From Anas platyrhynchos (lineage: Eukaryota; Chordata; Aves; Anseriformes; Anatidae): a DNA stretch of 64,000 nucleotides. A model generated the notes under the pieces. That model did no database searches and had not been told where the DNA came from. It saw only the letters and a program-made list of their open reading frames with translations. Position numbers and translations under genes: made by a program. Shown here piece by piece: positions 43,443-56,739 of the stretch; within the stretch, counting starts at the first letter, position 1, and every line of letters starts with the position of its first letter. Location of the stretch: NCBI RefSeq assembly GCF_047663525.1, contig NC_092603.1, forward strand, positions 2,252,001-2,316,000, in the 5' to 3' direction.

Positions 43443-46400
43443 CTAATCCGAGTCCGACAGCACGATGATCTCCTCGGGGTCGCACTGCGTCGCCACGCTG
43501 GTCTGGGGGGGGGGGGGGCACAAATTAGGGACCTCCCCCAAAATTAGGGACCCCCCCCAAAAAAATAGGGACCCCCCCAAATTAGGGACCCCCCCTCCCA
43601 AATTAGGGACCCCCCAAAAAATTAGGGACCCCCCAAAAAAATTAGGGACCCCCCCAAAAAATAGGGACCCCCCCCTCCCAAATTAGGGACCCCCCAAATT
43701 AGGGACGACCCCCCCCCCCAAATTAGGGACCCCCCCCAAAGTAGGGCCCCCCCCCCAAATTGGGGACCACCCCCAAAATAGGGATCCCCCAAATTAGCCC
43801 CCCCCCAAATTAGGGACCCCACAAATTAGGGACCCCTCCCCCAAAACAGAGACACCCCCCAAATTAGGGAGCACCCCCAAATTAGAGACACCCCCCCAAA
43901 ATTAGGGAGCCCTCCAAAAATTAGGGACCCCCCCTCCCAAATTAGGGAGCCCCCAAATTAGGGGTGACCCCCCCCGAATTAGGGCCCCCCCCAAATTGGG
44001 GACCACCCCCCAAAATAGGGACCCCCCCAAAAAACTAGGGACCCCCCAAAAATTAGGGACCCCCCCAAATTAGGGACCACCCCCGAATTAAGGACCCCTC
44101 CCCCCAAAATTAGGGCCCCCCCCCAAAGTAGGGCCCCCCCCCCAAATTGGGGACCACCCCCAAAATAGGGACCCCCCAAATTAGCCTCCCCCCAAATTAG
44201 GGACACCCCCAAATTAGGGAGCATCCCCAAATTAGGGACCCCCTCAAAAATTAGGGCTCCCCCCCCAAATTGGGGACCACCCCCTAAATTAGGGACCCCC
44301 CCCAAAAAAAATAGGGACCCCCCCAAAAATTAGGACCCCCCCCCTCCCAAATTAGGGAACCCCCAAATTAGGGACGACCCCCCCGAATTAGGGACCCCTC
44401 CCAAATTAGGGACCACCCCAAAATTAGGGACCCCCCCAAAAAATAGGGGACCCCCCCCAAAAAATAGGGACCCCTCCCAAAAAATAGGGACCCCCCCCCC
44501 AAATTAGGGACCCCCACTCCCAAATTAGGGACCCCCCAAATTAGGGACGACCCCCCCCCCCCGAATTAGGGACCCCTCCCCAAATTAGGGACCTCCCCCC
44601 AAATTAGGGACCCCCCCAAAAATTAGGGACCCCCCCAAATTAGGGACCACCCCCGAATTAAGGGCCCCTCCCCCCCAAAATTAGGGACCACCCCAAAGTA
44701 GGGCCCCCCCCCCAAATTGGGGACCACCCCCCAAAATAGGGACCCCCCAAATTAGCCCCCCCCCAAATTAGGGACACCCCCAAATTAGGGACCCCTCCCC
44801 CAAAATAGAGACACCCCCCAAATTAGGGAGCATCCCCAAATTAGGGACCCCCCAAAAATTAGGGACCCCCCCTCCCAAATTAGGAAGCCCCCAAATTAGG
44901 GATGACCCCCCCCCCGAATTAGGGCCCTCCCCCAAATTGGGGACCACCCCCCAAAATAGGGACCCCTCCCAAAATTAGGGACCCCCCCCCCAAATTAAGG
45001 ACCCCCCCAAGATAGGACAGGGACCCCCCCCACAAATTAGGGAACCCCCATGGCCCCCCCAAAATAGCAAAGGGACCCCCCCAAATTAGGGACCCCTCCC
45101 CAAATCAGGAACACCGTCTAAATTAGGGACCCCCCCCCCAATTAGGCCCCTTCCCCAAATTAGAGCCCCCCCACTCATATCAGGGACCCCCCCCAATAGG
45201 GCTCCCCCCCAAATTAGCCCCCCCCTCAAATTAGCCCCCCCCCCCACAAAGGGAACCCCCCCAGGATACAATGGGGACCCCACCCCAAAGCAGGGACCCC
45301 CCCCAAATATTGTGACCCCCCCCCGACTAGGATGAGGACCCCCCCCAAAATAGGGCCCCCCCCCCCGGACACCCCAAGGGAACACAAGGAGCCCTCAGGA
45401 CCCCCCCCAAAATTAGAGACCCCCCCAGGACACAACAGGGACCCCCCCGGGGTGGGGGGGGGATGGGCCAGGTGCCCCCCCCTCCCCAAAAGAAGCACGA
45501 AGCCCCCCCAGACCCAACGGGGACCCCCGGTGTCGGCACAAAGACCCCCCCAGGTACACGGGACCCCCCCCCCCCAAATATTTGCCCCCCCCCCAGGTAC
45601 ACAGGACCCCCCCTCAGGTACATGCCCCCCCCCCCCCCCAAATATTTGGCCCCCCCCAGGTACAGGGCCCCCCCCCCAGATACTCAGGACCCCCCCCCAA
45701 ATATTTGCCCCCCCCCAGTTACACAGGACCCCCCCTCAGGTACATGGGACCCCCCCCCCAAATATTTGGGCCCCCCCCAGGTACTCAGGACCCCCCCCCA
45801 AATATTTGCCCCCCTCCCCCCCCAGGTACAGGACCCCCTCCCAGATACTGAGGACCCCCCCCCCCAGATACTCAGTACCCCCCCCAAATATTTGGGCCCC
45901 TACCCCACATACATGGGACCCCCCCCCAAATATTTGACCCCCCCCCAAAAAAAATTTGCCCCCCCCCCAGGTATTCAGGACCCCTCCCCCCAAATATTTG
46001 ACCCCCCCCCCTCAGGTACATGGGACCCCCCCCCCCAAATATTTGGGACCCCCCCCAAGTACTCAGGACCCCCCCCAAATATTTGCCCCCCCCAGGTACA
46101 GGACCCCTCCCCCCAGATACTGAGGACCCCCCCCCCCCAGATACTCAGTACCCCCCCCCAAATATTTGGGCCCCTACCCCACATACATGGGACCCCCCCC
46201 CAAATATTTGACCCCCCCCCAAAAAAATTTGCCCCCCCCAAGGTACTCAGGACCCCCCGCCCCCAAATATTTGCCCCCCCCCCAGGTACATGGGACCCCC
46301 CCCAGGTACATGGGACCCCCCCCCAAATATTTGCCCCCCCCCCCAGCTACTCAGGGCCCCCCCCCCCCCCCCCAAAAAAAATATTTGCCCCCCCCCTCAC

Positions 46401-47341
46401 CTTGCACGTTTTGGGTGGGGGGCGCCGGGGGCTGCCCTGGGAGCTGCTGACCAGGTCTCGGCCGGGGGAATCGGCGCGGGTGGAGTCGGGGAGGGGGCTG
46501 CGCCGCGACCCCCCCACCTCGCCCCCCCCCCGATCCTCCTCCTCCTCCTCCTCTTCTTCCAGGCTGGGGGGGGCGCAGGGGCTGGGGGGGCCGGGGGGGT
46601 GGCCACCAGGAGCCGGCTGCGCTTGCGGGGGGGCGGGGAGGGGGGCTCGGAGCCCCCGTTGAAGCTGGTGGAGGTGATGGCGCCCCCCCCGCCCCCCCCC
46701 ATGAACCCCCCCCCCACCGCCGTTCTCCAAAAGCCGGGGGCTGCCCCCCCCCGGGGGGGGTCTTTTTTGAGGGGGGGGCGCCCGAGTCCAGAGCTGGGGG
46801 GGGGCGGCGAGAGTCCGGGAAGCCTCCGGTGGGGGGGGGTGGGGGGGGGAAGGGGGCGGCGGTGGAGGGGGGGGGGTGGCCTCCGAAGGCTCCGGGGATG
46901 GGGGGGGGGCGGCGGCGGCGGCTTGGGGGGGCTCGGAGGGGGCGGGGGGCGGCGGGGGGGGGTCCCCGGGGGGGTCTCGCCGGGCTCCAGGGGCAGCGCC
47001 TCGATCTCCAGGACGAAGAGGTCGTGCGGCGCCGCCCCCCCCCCCTCCTCTTCCTCCTCCTCTTCCTCCTCTTCCTCCTCCTTCCTGGGGGTGCCGGCAC
47101 TGCGGGGGGGGGCAGGGGGGGGTCAGGAGTCCTCGTGTCCCCCCCCCGTGTCCCTGTGTCCCCCCCGTGTCCCCCCCTCGCGTCCCCGTCCCCCCCCCCG
47201 TGGCACCCACCCTGCGTGGCTCTGCCTCCTTCCTCCTCCTCTTCCTCCTCTTCCTCCCCGCGGCCCTTGCGGGGTTGCGGCGCGGCGTCGGCTTCCGAGG
47301 AGCCTTCCTCGTCCTCCTCCTCCTCCTCTTCCTCCTCTTCT

Positions 47342-47373
<32 letters not shown>

Positions 47374-50300
47374 CTCCTCCTCGTCTTCCTCATCCGATTC
47401 CTCCTCCTCCTCTTCCTCGCGGCTCTTCCCCGCGGCGCCCCCGGGGCTCTGGAGGATGGGGAGTGAGGGTGGGCTCGGCCCAGCCCCATCCCCAATCCCC
47501 ATCCCTATCCAAAATCCCAATCCCTATCCCTATTCCCATCCCCAATCCCATCCCAATCCCAATCCCAATCCCTTTCCCCATCCCCAATCCCAATCTCAAT
47601 CCCATTCCCCATCCCCAATCCCAATCCCTTTCCCCATCCCCAATCCCATCCCCAATTCCCAACCCAAATCCCTTCCCCATCCCTGTTCCCATCCCCAATC
47701 CCATCCCCATCCCCAATCCCAATCCCCATTCCTGATCCCAATCCCAATCCCTTTCCCATCCCCTACCCCAATCCCTTTCCCAATCCCAATCCCATCCCCA
47801 ACCCTGATACCATCCCCATCCCCAATACCAATCCCTTTCCCCATCCCCAATCCCAATCCCATTCCAATCCCCAATCCCAATCCCATCCCCATCCCCAACC
47901 TCCCATCCCAATCCCAAACCCAATCCCATCCCCAACCCCATTCCCAATCCCAACCCCATCCCCAATCTTTTTTCCCATTCCCCATCCCCATTCCCCATTC
48001 CCATTCCCAATCCCCATCCCCATTCCCCATCCCAACCCCAATCCCAATCCCTTTCCCCATCCCCAATCCCTCTTTCCTGTCCCCTTTCCCCATTCCCATC
48101 CCAATCCCCATTCCCTATCCCAATCCCAATCCCATTCCAATCCCCAACCCCAACCCCATCCCCAATCCAATCCCATCCCCATCCCAATTCCAATCCCAAT
48201 CCCTTTCCCTATTCCCAACCCCAACCCCATCCCCATCCCCAATTCCAATCCCATCCCCATCCCAATCCCAACCCCAATCCCTTTCCCCATCCCCATCCCC
48301 AATCCCATCCCCAACCCCCAATCCCAACCCCTTTCCCCATCCCCAACCCCAATCCCAATCCCTTTCCCCAACCCCAATCCCAATCCCATTCCCAATCCCC
48401 ATTCCCATTCCCAATCCCTCTTCCCTCTCCCCTTCCCCATTCCCATCCCCATTCCCTATCCCAATCCCAATCCATTCCAATCCCCAACCCCAACCCCAAT
48501 CCCAACCCCATCCCCAATCCAATCCCATCCCCAACTCCAATTCCAATCCCAATCCCTTTCCCTATTCCCAACCCCATCCCCATTCCCAATCCCATCCCAT
48601 CCCCATCCCAATCCCAACCCCAATCCCTTTCCCATCCTGAACCCCAATCCCATCCTCATCCCCAACCCCCAATCCCAATCCCAACCCCAATCCCAATCCC
48701 TTTCCCCATCCCCATTCCCAATCCCATCCCAATTTCCAATCCCAATCCCATCCCCAACCCCAATCCCAATCCCAACCCCATCCCATTCCCCACCCCCAAT
48801 CCCAATCCCTTTCCCCATCCCCAACCCCAATCGCAATCCCCATCCCCATCCCCAATCCCATTCCCAATCCCCAATCCCAATCCCTTTCCTCAACCCCAAT
48901 CCCAATCCCTTTCCCAATCCCAACCCAATCCCATTCCTAATCCCAATCCATGCCAATCCCATTCCTAATCCATCCCATCCAATCCAACCCAATCCATACC
49001 AATCCATCCCATCCCAACCCAATCCATACCCATCCAATCCCTTTCCATCCCATTCCAATCCATTCCATTCCAATCCAATCCATCCCATCCATTCCCACCC
49101 AACCCATTCCATTGCATTCCATTCCATCCCAACCCCAACCCCATCCATTCCCATCCCAATCCCGAACCCTTTCCATCCCAACCCAATCCAATCCCATCCC
49201 ATCCAATCCAACCCAATCCCTTTCCCATCCGCAACCCATCCCATCCCATCCCCAACCCCCATCCCAACCCCAATCCCAATCCCTTTCCCATCCCATTCCA
49301 TGCCCAATTCCCAATCCCAATCCATCCCCAACCCCAATCCCAATCCAGACCCATCCCATTCCCACCCCAACCCCATCCCATCCCATCCCAATCCCATCCC
49401 CATTCCCCATCCCAACCCCAACCTCATCCCCAATCCCCAATCCCAATCCCTTTCCCCATCCCCAATCCCATCCCCATCCCCAACCCCAATTCCAATCCCT
49501 TTCCCTATTCCCAACCCCATCCCATCCCCAATTCCAATCCCATCCCCATCCCAATCCCAACCCCAATCCCTTTCCCCATCCCCAACCCCAATCCCAACCC
49601 CAATCCCAATCCCAATCCCACCCCCACCCCCACCCCCCAACCCCCACCCACCGCTGCCGGCTCCGGCGCTCCCCCGGGCGGCTCCCCCGGCGCCCGCCCG
49701 GCGCCGCGCAGCCGCTGCCCGCCCGCGCTCCTCCTCCTCGCTCTCGTCCTGCAGCTGGGCGTAGTGCGCGATCACCCCGTCCACCGCGTCAGGGCCACCG
49801 TGCGGTTCTTCCGCAGCCGCTTGGCCAGCTCCGGGTCCACCAGCGCCGGGTCCGTGCCTGCGGCGCGGTGGGGGGCGCCGTGAGGTCTGGCAGCCCTAAA
49901 AGCTCCGTCACGTCTCCAGGAGCTCCATCACCCCCTGAGCAGGTCCCATGGTGTCCCCAGGAACTCCATGACGTCCCCAGGAGCTCCATCATCCCCTGGC
50001 CCAGTGATGTCCCCAAGAGCTCCACAACATCTCCAGGGGCTCCACCACATCTCCAGGAGCTCCATCACCCCTTTGAGCAGGTCCATGGCGTCCCAGGAGC
50101 TCCATCATCTCTCCACCAGCTCCATCACGCCCCCAGGAGCCCCATGATGTCCCCAGGAACCCCACGACGTCCCCAGGGGCTCCATCACATCTCCAGGAGC
50201 TCCATCAGCCCCTTGACCAGGTCCATTACACCTTCCCAAGCCCCATGACATCCCCAGGAGCTCCATCATCACCCTTGAGCAGCTCCATCATCCACAATTC

Positions 50301-53300
50301 TCCAGGAGCTCCATCATCCCTTGAGCAGGTCCATGACGTCTCCAGGAGCTCCATCACCCCCCTACCAGCTCCACGACGTCCCCGAACTGCCTCAGTGTCT
50401 CCACAGCTCCCATTACCCCTTGACCAGCTAATCACGCCCCCAGGAGCCCATGATGTCCCAAGTCCCCAACGGTCCCGAGCTGCCCCAGGGCCACTATCAG
50501 CCTCTGCCGACCAGGGTTTAATTGAACCTCCAGGAGAGACCCATGACATCCCCAGGAAACTGTGTCCACCTCCACCAGCTCCACCACATCTCCAAAGTCA
50601 CCCTGTCCAGGTCCATCTCTGGCGTCCCCAGCACGTCTCCACCAGCTCCATCACTTCCCAGAAGCTCCATCATCACCCTGACAGCTCCATCACGTTCCCA
50701 GGAACTCCATCACCTGTGCCCAGCTCCATCACATCTCCAGGAGCTCCATGACGTCCCAGGAGCTCCATCACCTCTCCAACAGCTCCATCACACTGCCAGG
50801 AGCTCCATGGCCCCGCCTCATTCCATGGGCCCCAGGAGATCAGCTCTCATGCCCCCAGGAGCTCCATAGTCTCCAGGAGCTCCAGGGCTCTCGCCCCTCC
50901 ACCAGCTCTGCCATCCTTCTGTGAGCTCCAGCACCCGTCCGTGAGCTCGGTAGCCCACCTATGAGCTCCACCATCCTTCTACAAGCTCCATCACCCCTCC
51001 ACCAGCTCCACCACCTCTCCATGAGCTCTGTCACCCCTTCAACGAGCTCCATCAGCCTTCACTAGCTCCATGAGCTCATCAAACGCTTCATCGAGCTCTC
51101 TCACCTCTCTACAAGATGTCACCTCTCTACTAGCTCCATCACCCCTCTATGAGCTCTGTTCACTTCTCTACGAGCTCCTTCACATCTCCATGAGCTCCGT
51201 CACCCCTCCAAGAGCTCCATCATCCCTCCTGAGCTCTGTCACCCTTCTATGAGCTCTGTCACCCCTCTATGAGCTCCATCAACCTCACGTGAGCTCCATC
51301 ACCCTCACGAGCTCCATCATCCCTTCCTGAGCTCTGTCACCCCTCTATGAGCTCCATCACCTTCACGAGCTCCATCATCCCTTCATGAGCTCCATCACTC
51401 CTCTATGGGCTCTGTCACCCTTCTACAAGTTCCATCCTCTCTACAAGCTCCTTCACCCCTCTATGAGCTCCACCACCCTTCTACGAGCTCTGTCACCCCT
51501 ATCTGAATTCCGTCACCCTACCACAAGCTCCGTGACCCCTATACAAGCTCTGTCACCCTTGACGAGCTCTATTCCATGAGCTCCATCACTCTACTACAAG
51601 CTCCAATCCTTCTACAAGCTCCACCCCTATGAGTTATCTGCACCTCTCTATGAGCTCCATCAATCTTCATGAGCTCCATCAATCCTTCATGTGCTCCATT
51701 ACCCCTCTACAAGCTCCATCACCCCTCCACGAGCTCCACCACCCTTTACGAGCTCCGTCACCCCTCTATGAGCTCTGTCACCCCTTCATGAGCTCCATCA
51801 CCCATCTACAAGCTCCATCACCCCTCCATGAGCTCCACCACCCCTCTAGGAGGCTCCGCCACCCTTCTACGAGCTCCATCCTCTCTCTACAAGCTCCACC
51901 ACCCCTCCATGAGCTCCGTCACCCCTCTATGAGCTCCATCAGTCCTATACAAGCTCTGTCACCCCTTCACAAGCTCCATCACCCCTTCATGAGCTCCATC
52001 ACCACTCTACAAGCTCTGCCACCCCTTCACAAGCTCCATCACCCCTCTATAAGCTCCATCCTCTCTCTACAAGCTCCACCACCCCTCCAGGAGCTCCACC
52101 ACCCCTCCAGGAGCTCCGCCACCCCCTCCACCATCCCCATGGCCCCCTCACCCGGCCGGTACTGATCCGTCAGGTGGCTGCCGAAGTTGTGAGCGGTCGA
52201 GGTCACGCTCCTGCAGGCGGTTGCCCACCTCGCGGAAGGCGACCTGGGCCATGCTCTCCATCTGGCGCCGGGCGAGCCCAGGCTGTGCCGGGCGCTGGCC
52301 TGGATCACCTTGAGGATGTTGTCGGTGTAGTCGGGGAAGGCCTCGGGGCGGATAGTGAAGCGCTCGATGCGCCGGTTGACCTCGGGGTAGCGGTTGGCGT
52401 GGCGATGCGCTGCTCGATCACGCGGCCGGTCAGGCTGTTGCACTGCTTGAGCTCGCAGAGGCGCTGGAAGATGCGCATCATCTTGCGCTTCAGCCGGCTT
52501 CTCCTCCAGGTAGCTCGAGTAGCTGTCGCTGTCCAGCTCGGCCAGGTGCAGCTCCCGCTCCTGCAGACGCCGGTGTTCGCCGTGTAAGCCCGCAGCAGCT
52601 CCTGCAGGTAGCGGATGACACTCTCGGAGCCGGTGGGGGCGGCCGGGGGCGGCGGTGGCAGCGGTGGTGGTGCTGGGCTCGGCGGCGTTCGGGCGTCGGA
52701 AGGCGCGTCGGCGTCGGGGCGGGCGGCGCGGAGGCCAAGGGGGACTTGCGCAGGGTGTGGGCCTTGAGGACGGTGCAGAGCTCGTTGATGTAGCGTAGAA
52801 CCTTGTTGCGGCGCGCCCGCACGCGGGCCCAGCGGCAGACGGCCGCGTGCGCAGCTCGGCCGAGGCCAAGAAGTGCGGGCTGGCCTTCTGGTGGCGGCCC
52901 GACAGGAAGGGGATGACCTGAGGGTGCTCCTCCGTCAGTTGGGTGCAGGAGCTTCCAGGGAGACTGAGGGGATGGAGAGGACGAGGTGACGCGGGGGAAT
53001 GCGGGGACATGGAGGCGCAAAGGGGGACGCGGGGGCTGCGGGGAGAACGTTGAGGTGACAAGGAGACATGGGATGGAGAGGTTGAGGTGACATGGGGGTG
53101 TCAACGGGGATGGAGAGGTTGAGGTGACAAGGAGGTGTCGACATGGGGTGGAGAAATTGAGGTGGTGGAATGGGGATGGAGAGGTTGAGGGTACAAACGG
53201 TCAACATGGGATGGAAGTATGGAGTAACGGAATGGAACGGAATGGAGAATCCAGTGGCATGGAAATGTGAGGTGACGTGAGGAGGTGTGGACACGGGATG

Positions 53301-55494
53301 GAGATGTTGAGGTGACAAGAGGGGTCGACGTGGGGATGGAGAGTGTTGAGGTGACATGGGGGTGTGTAAACAGGGATGGAGACGTTGAGGTGACAAAGAG
53401 TTCTCAAGGTGGCATGGAGACGTTGAGGTGACAAGAATGTCAACATGGATAGGGACACTGAGGTGACAAAGAGTATGTCAAGGTGGTTGAGGTGACATGG
53501 AGGTGTCAACAGGGATGGAGACGTTGTGAGGTGACACGGAGACAATGAGCAATCATGGAGGAAGTGGCGAGAGGTGGCATGGACAGTTGAGGTGACAAGG
53601 AGGTGTCAACGGGGATGGAGACGTAGAGGGTACAAGAACATGTCAACATGGAATGGAGACGTTGAGGTGACAAGATGTCAACAGGGATGGAGAAAATGAT
53701 GTGACAGGGGATGCAAGGGATGGAGACATAGAGGTGACAGAACAGGTCAACATGGGATGGAGACGTTGAGGTGACAGAACAGGTGAGACATTGTGATGGA
53801 GACGTTGAGGTGACACGGAGACAATGAGCAAATGTGGAGGTGCCAAGGTGGCATGGAGATGTTGAGGTGACAAGATGAACAGGGATGGAGAAATTGAGGT
53901 GACATGGGGATCTGAACGGGAATGGAGAGTTTTGAAGGTGTGAGGGGGCACGGAGACATGGGATGGAGAGGTTGAGGTGACAAGATGTCAACATGGATTA
54001 GGGACACTGAGGTGACAAAGAGTTGTCAAGGTGGTTGAGGTGACATGGAGGTGTCAACAGGGATGGAGACGTTGAGGTGACACGGAGACAATGAGCAATC
54101 ATGGAGGTGCTGAGGTGGCATGGAGAAGTTGAGGTGACAAGGAGGTGTCAACGGAGATGGAGACATTGAGGTGACAAGAACAGGTGAACATGGGATGGAG
54201 ACACTGAGGTGACACGGAGCCAATGAGAAAATGTGGAGGTGCCAAGATGACATGGAGATGTTGAGGTGATAAGGAGGTGTCAACATGGGATGGAGATGTT
54301 GAGGTGACATGGGGGTGTGGACAGGGGATGGAGACGTTGAGGTGACAGAAGAACTTGTCAAGGTGGCATGGAGACGTAGAGATGACGATGTCAACGTGGG
54401 ATGGAGACACTGAGGTGACATGGAGACATGAACGTCAGTAGGACGGAAATGTTGGTGGCATGGAGACACGAGATGACAAGGAGATGTCAACGGGGATGGA
54501 GATATCGGGGTGACAAAAACTGTCAAGGTGGCATGGAAACAATGAGGTGACAAGGAGATGTCAACAGGGATGGAGATGTTGAGGTGACGTGGAGGTGCCA
54601 AGGTGGCATGGAGACAAGGAGGTGACAAGATGTCAACGCGGATGGAAACCACGAGGTGACAAAAGAGTTGTCACAGTGGCATGGAGAACGTTTTGAGGTG
54701 ACAAGAAGGTGTAACCAGGATGGTGACGTTGAAGTGACAAAGAGGTGGCGTGGAGACACCGAGGTGACACGGGGACACCAAAGCACGACGGAACCATCCA
54801 GGAGAGATGGAGGTGCTGATGTGAGGTGGTGACACCGAGGTGACACGGTCCAGAAGAACTTAGACCCGTGTGACACGGAGGTGACACTGAGAGGGGTGGG
54901 GACACTTTGGGGGGGGTCCGCGGGGGGGCCGGGAGCAGGGAAGTGGTCGAGACAGCAGCAGGGACAGCGAGGACACGGGATTGCGAAACGTCCCCGGGGA
55001 CCCCAAGGAGACATGGAGGAGGGACATGGGGACAGCGGGAGGAGACGTCCCCATCACCCCACCCCACCCCAAGGCACAGCAGGGCAGGGGGACCCCAAAA
55101 ATGGGAAGGGGGGAGGGGACACAGAAGACCTCCCCATGGGGACCAGAAGAGAACCACCCAGGGGGGACACCCCACCCAGAGGGGGCCAGTGGGTGCCCCC
55201 CCACCACCCCAAAAAAAAAGGACCCAGGCACTCACCTCAGCGAAGGGCTCGTTCTCCGCCTTGAAGCCGCCCCCCCGGGCCTTGCCCCGCTATGGGGGGG
55301 CTCCGGGCTGCCGGGGGGCCCCCCCCCCTCGTTGGGTTGGGAGGGGGGGGGTTTCTAGGAGGGGGGGGGAGGGGGGGGAAGGGGTCGGGGAGCTGCTGGG
55401 GGGGGCGGCGGTGGAGGGGGGGGGGCTCCGGGACCCCCTCGTCCTCGTCGTCCAGGACGATGATGCTGAGTGCACAAGGGCGGGGGGCCGCCAT
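43443..55494 (-). CDS. DAXX: DAXX, H3.3 histone chaperone
   Basis: DAXX deposits H3.3 with ATRX at repeats and telomeres and is a PML-body adaptor. Coding exons: 55236..55494, 52152..52963, 49652..49857, 47211..47448, 46401..47099, 43443..43502. The N-terminal SUMO-interacting motif (SIIVLDDEDE), the 4-helix bundle (EHPQVIPFLSGRHQKA, YINELCTVLKAH), the histone-binding domain (RYPEVNRRIERF, NFGSHLTDQYRPG, IAHYAQLQDESEEEE), a long Glu run (exon 47211..47448), LFVLEIEALPL and the C-terminal SIM (TSVATQCDPEEIIVLSDSD) are all in human order. About 758 residues (human 740). Exons 1 to 3 and 46401..47099 show frame changes, some outside long homopolymers (for example a missing base in ALTR-VDGVI). 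The last exon is clean. Confidence 0.93.
43510..45135. repeat. AAATTAGGGACCCCCC satellite in DAXX last intron
   Basis: About 16-bp units of CCCCCCAAATTAGGGA, with runs of C and A varying in length, fill 1.6 kb. Each unit contains TTAGGG by chance of the consensus; it is not a telomere array. Confidence 0.92.
45140..46385. repeat. CCAAATATTTGCCCCCCAGGTAC satellite, DAXX last intron
   Basis: From about 45,540 units of CCCCCCAAATATTTGCCCCCC followed by CAGGTACATGGGACC or CAGGTACTCAGGACC recur every 55-60 bp. 45,140-45,540 is transitional, with related C-rich words. Confidence 0.88.
47470..49640. repeat. CCCCATCCCAATCCC satellite in DAXX intron
   Basis: Words CCCAATCCC, CCCATCCCC and CCTTTCCC alternate over about 2.15 kb, with a CCATCC/CCAATCC sub-block at 48,940-49,250. 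Long frames occur on both strands (Pro-Asn-Pro-Ile or Gly-Ile-Gly-Met) but are repeat artefacts. Confidence 0.92.
49890..52140. repeat. GAGCTCCATCACCCC satellite in DAXX intron
   Basis: Units of about 24-27 bp, GAGCTCCATCACCCCTCTAC with variants, fill 2.2 kb. In the left third the unit is CCAGGAGCTCCATCACGTCC. The SacI-type GAGCTC core recurs nearly every unit. Confidence 0.92.
52975..54880. repeat. GATGGAGACGTTGAGGTGACA satellite in DAXX intron 1
   Basis: About 45-bp units join GGGATGGAGACGTTGAGGTG and ACAAGGAGGTGTCAACAT, with a higher-order order of about 350 bp (for example 53,440 and 54,005 blocks are alike). No gene is seen here. Confidence 0.92.
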
Positions 55495-55499
55495 GGCGG

Positions 55500-56225
55500 G
55501 GGCTCAGGGGCATCCCCGAGTGGGGGGGGGGGAAGGGGGACGCGCTTTTCAGCCGAAGACGGGGATTTTGGCGAGAAGAAGTGGGGAATTTAGCAAGAGA
55601 AACAGGGATTCAAGCAAAGTGAGACTCGGGCGAGGCTGGTGACGGTTCAAGGAGCCAAATGTGTAAATTTAAACAATCAAAATGTGATCAAAAAACTGAA
55701 AACTTGGGGTAAGGCGTGCGAGTTTTGGGGCAAAATATGGAAATTTGGGGCAACGAGTGGGAATTTGGGGGGCGAGGGGATGAAGAGTGGCGAGGCGTGG
55801 ATTGTGAGGATCGAAACGTGGAAACCGGGGGCAACGCGTGCAAACTGGGGATCAGGAAGGCAACCCCGGTGCAGGGCGGGCGCTTTTTGGGGCCGAAAGG
55901 CAGTTGGGTCCAGCGGCGGCGTGGGCCCGGCCGCCTCCTTTTATCATCGCTTTTTGTGCACTTCCCACAGCGGGGGAACAGGAGCCCCCCCGGGGCACAG
56001 GGCAGCATGGCCCAGAGACACCTGGGGGGGGGGGGAACAGGATAGCGCCCCCGAGCCCCGCCCCCAGCCCCCCCCCGCGCCCCCCCGGTCCCCCCCTCCC
56101 CCTCGGGCCTTCCCTCCCCCCCCCGGTCCCTCTCCCGCCCCCCCCCCTCTCCCCGGTCCCTCCCTCCCCCCTCCCCGGTCCCCCCCGCCCGGCCCCGCCC
56201 CCGCCCCGCCCCCCCCCCGCCGCTC
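55500..56225. other. DAXX 5'-UTR intron
   Basis: Between the coding start exon and the non-coding first-exon donor. At 55,560-55,900 it has purine-rich single-copy-looking sequence with GGGGCAA/GGAAATTTGGGG words; the rest is G/C-rich. An acceptor-like site near 56,022 on minus could add an alternative exon, but no conserved protein is visible. Confidence 0.45.
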
Positions 56226-56227
56226 AC

Positions 56228-56665
56228 CGCCTCCTGGCCCCGTTCCGGCGCCCCCAGCGCCGCCACCACCGAGCGGCCGCCGCCGCCGCCGCCGCCCTCG
56301 CGCTCTGCGCAGGACCGGAGATGGGCCCGGCCGGCCCGAGGCAGCGGGCGCCGCCATGACACCGTACGGCGCCGCCAAGGGGCGGGGCATGGGGCGCCGC
56401 CGTGCCCCCCACCAAACGGAGAGGGAGGGGGCGGGGAGGCCTCCGCGCCCGAGATCGCTGCTCCCGGCAGGGAGGCGGAGGGGGAGAGGCCGGGCCCGGG
56501 GCCGGGCTCGCGGTGCCGGTGGGCCGGCGGCGCAGCCCGGGGAGAGGCGGCAGTGCGCAGGCGTCGACAAGATGGCGACGGCCGTGGGGGGCTGCGCATG
56601 CGCGGGGGGGGGTACGGTGGCCGGGAGGCGTGCTCAAGGCGGGAGGGGCGCATGCGCAGTGCGGG
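56228..56665. promoter_or_regulatory. DAXX CpG promoter and non-coding first exon
   Basis: On minus a donor GTGAGC follows 56228, and the exon reaches to at least 56,357, where an upstream ATG (MAAPAASG) occurs. Upstream are two perfect NRF1 palindromes GCGCATGCGC at 56594-56603 and 56648-56657 and, on plus, AAGATGGCGAC (YY1) near 56,569. The segment is rich in CpG and has no TATA box. Confidence 0.65.
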
Positions 56666-56739
56666 GGTGGGGCCGGGCCTGAGGCAGGGCCTGGGGCCTC
56701 CGGATCCTGGGCCTCCTTTTTCGAGTGACCAAGTCATAA

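Noticed and set aside
43510-45135. Interstitial telomere array
   Set aside because: TTAGGG occurs once per 16-bp unit with long C runs between; there are no adjacent telomere hexamers.
46829-49784. Long Ser-Gln-Pro-Asn and Gly-Ile-Gly-Met frames in DAXX introns
   Set aside because: They follow the CCCAATCCC satellite; no start context, domain or codon bias distinct from the repeat.
56341-56700. Plus-strand protein gene starting at AAGATGGCGAC
   Set aside because: The frame is Gly/Ala-rich promoter sequence, and no conserved exon follows in the AT-rich DNA to the right.
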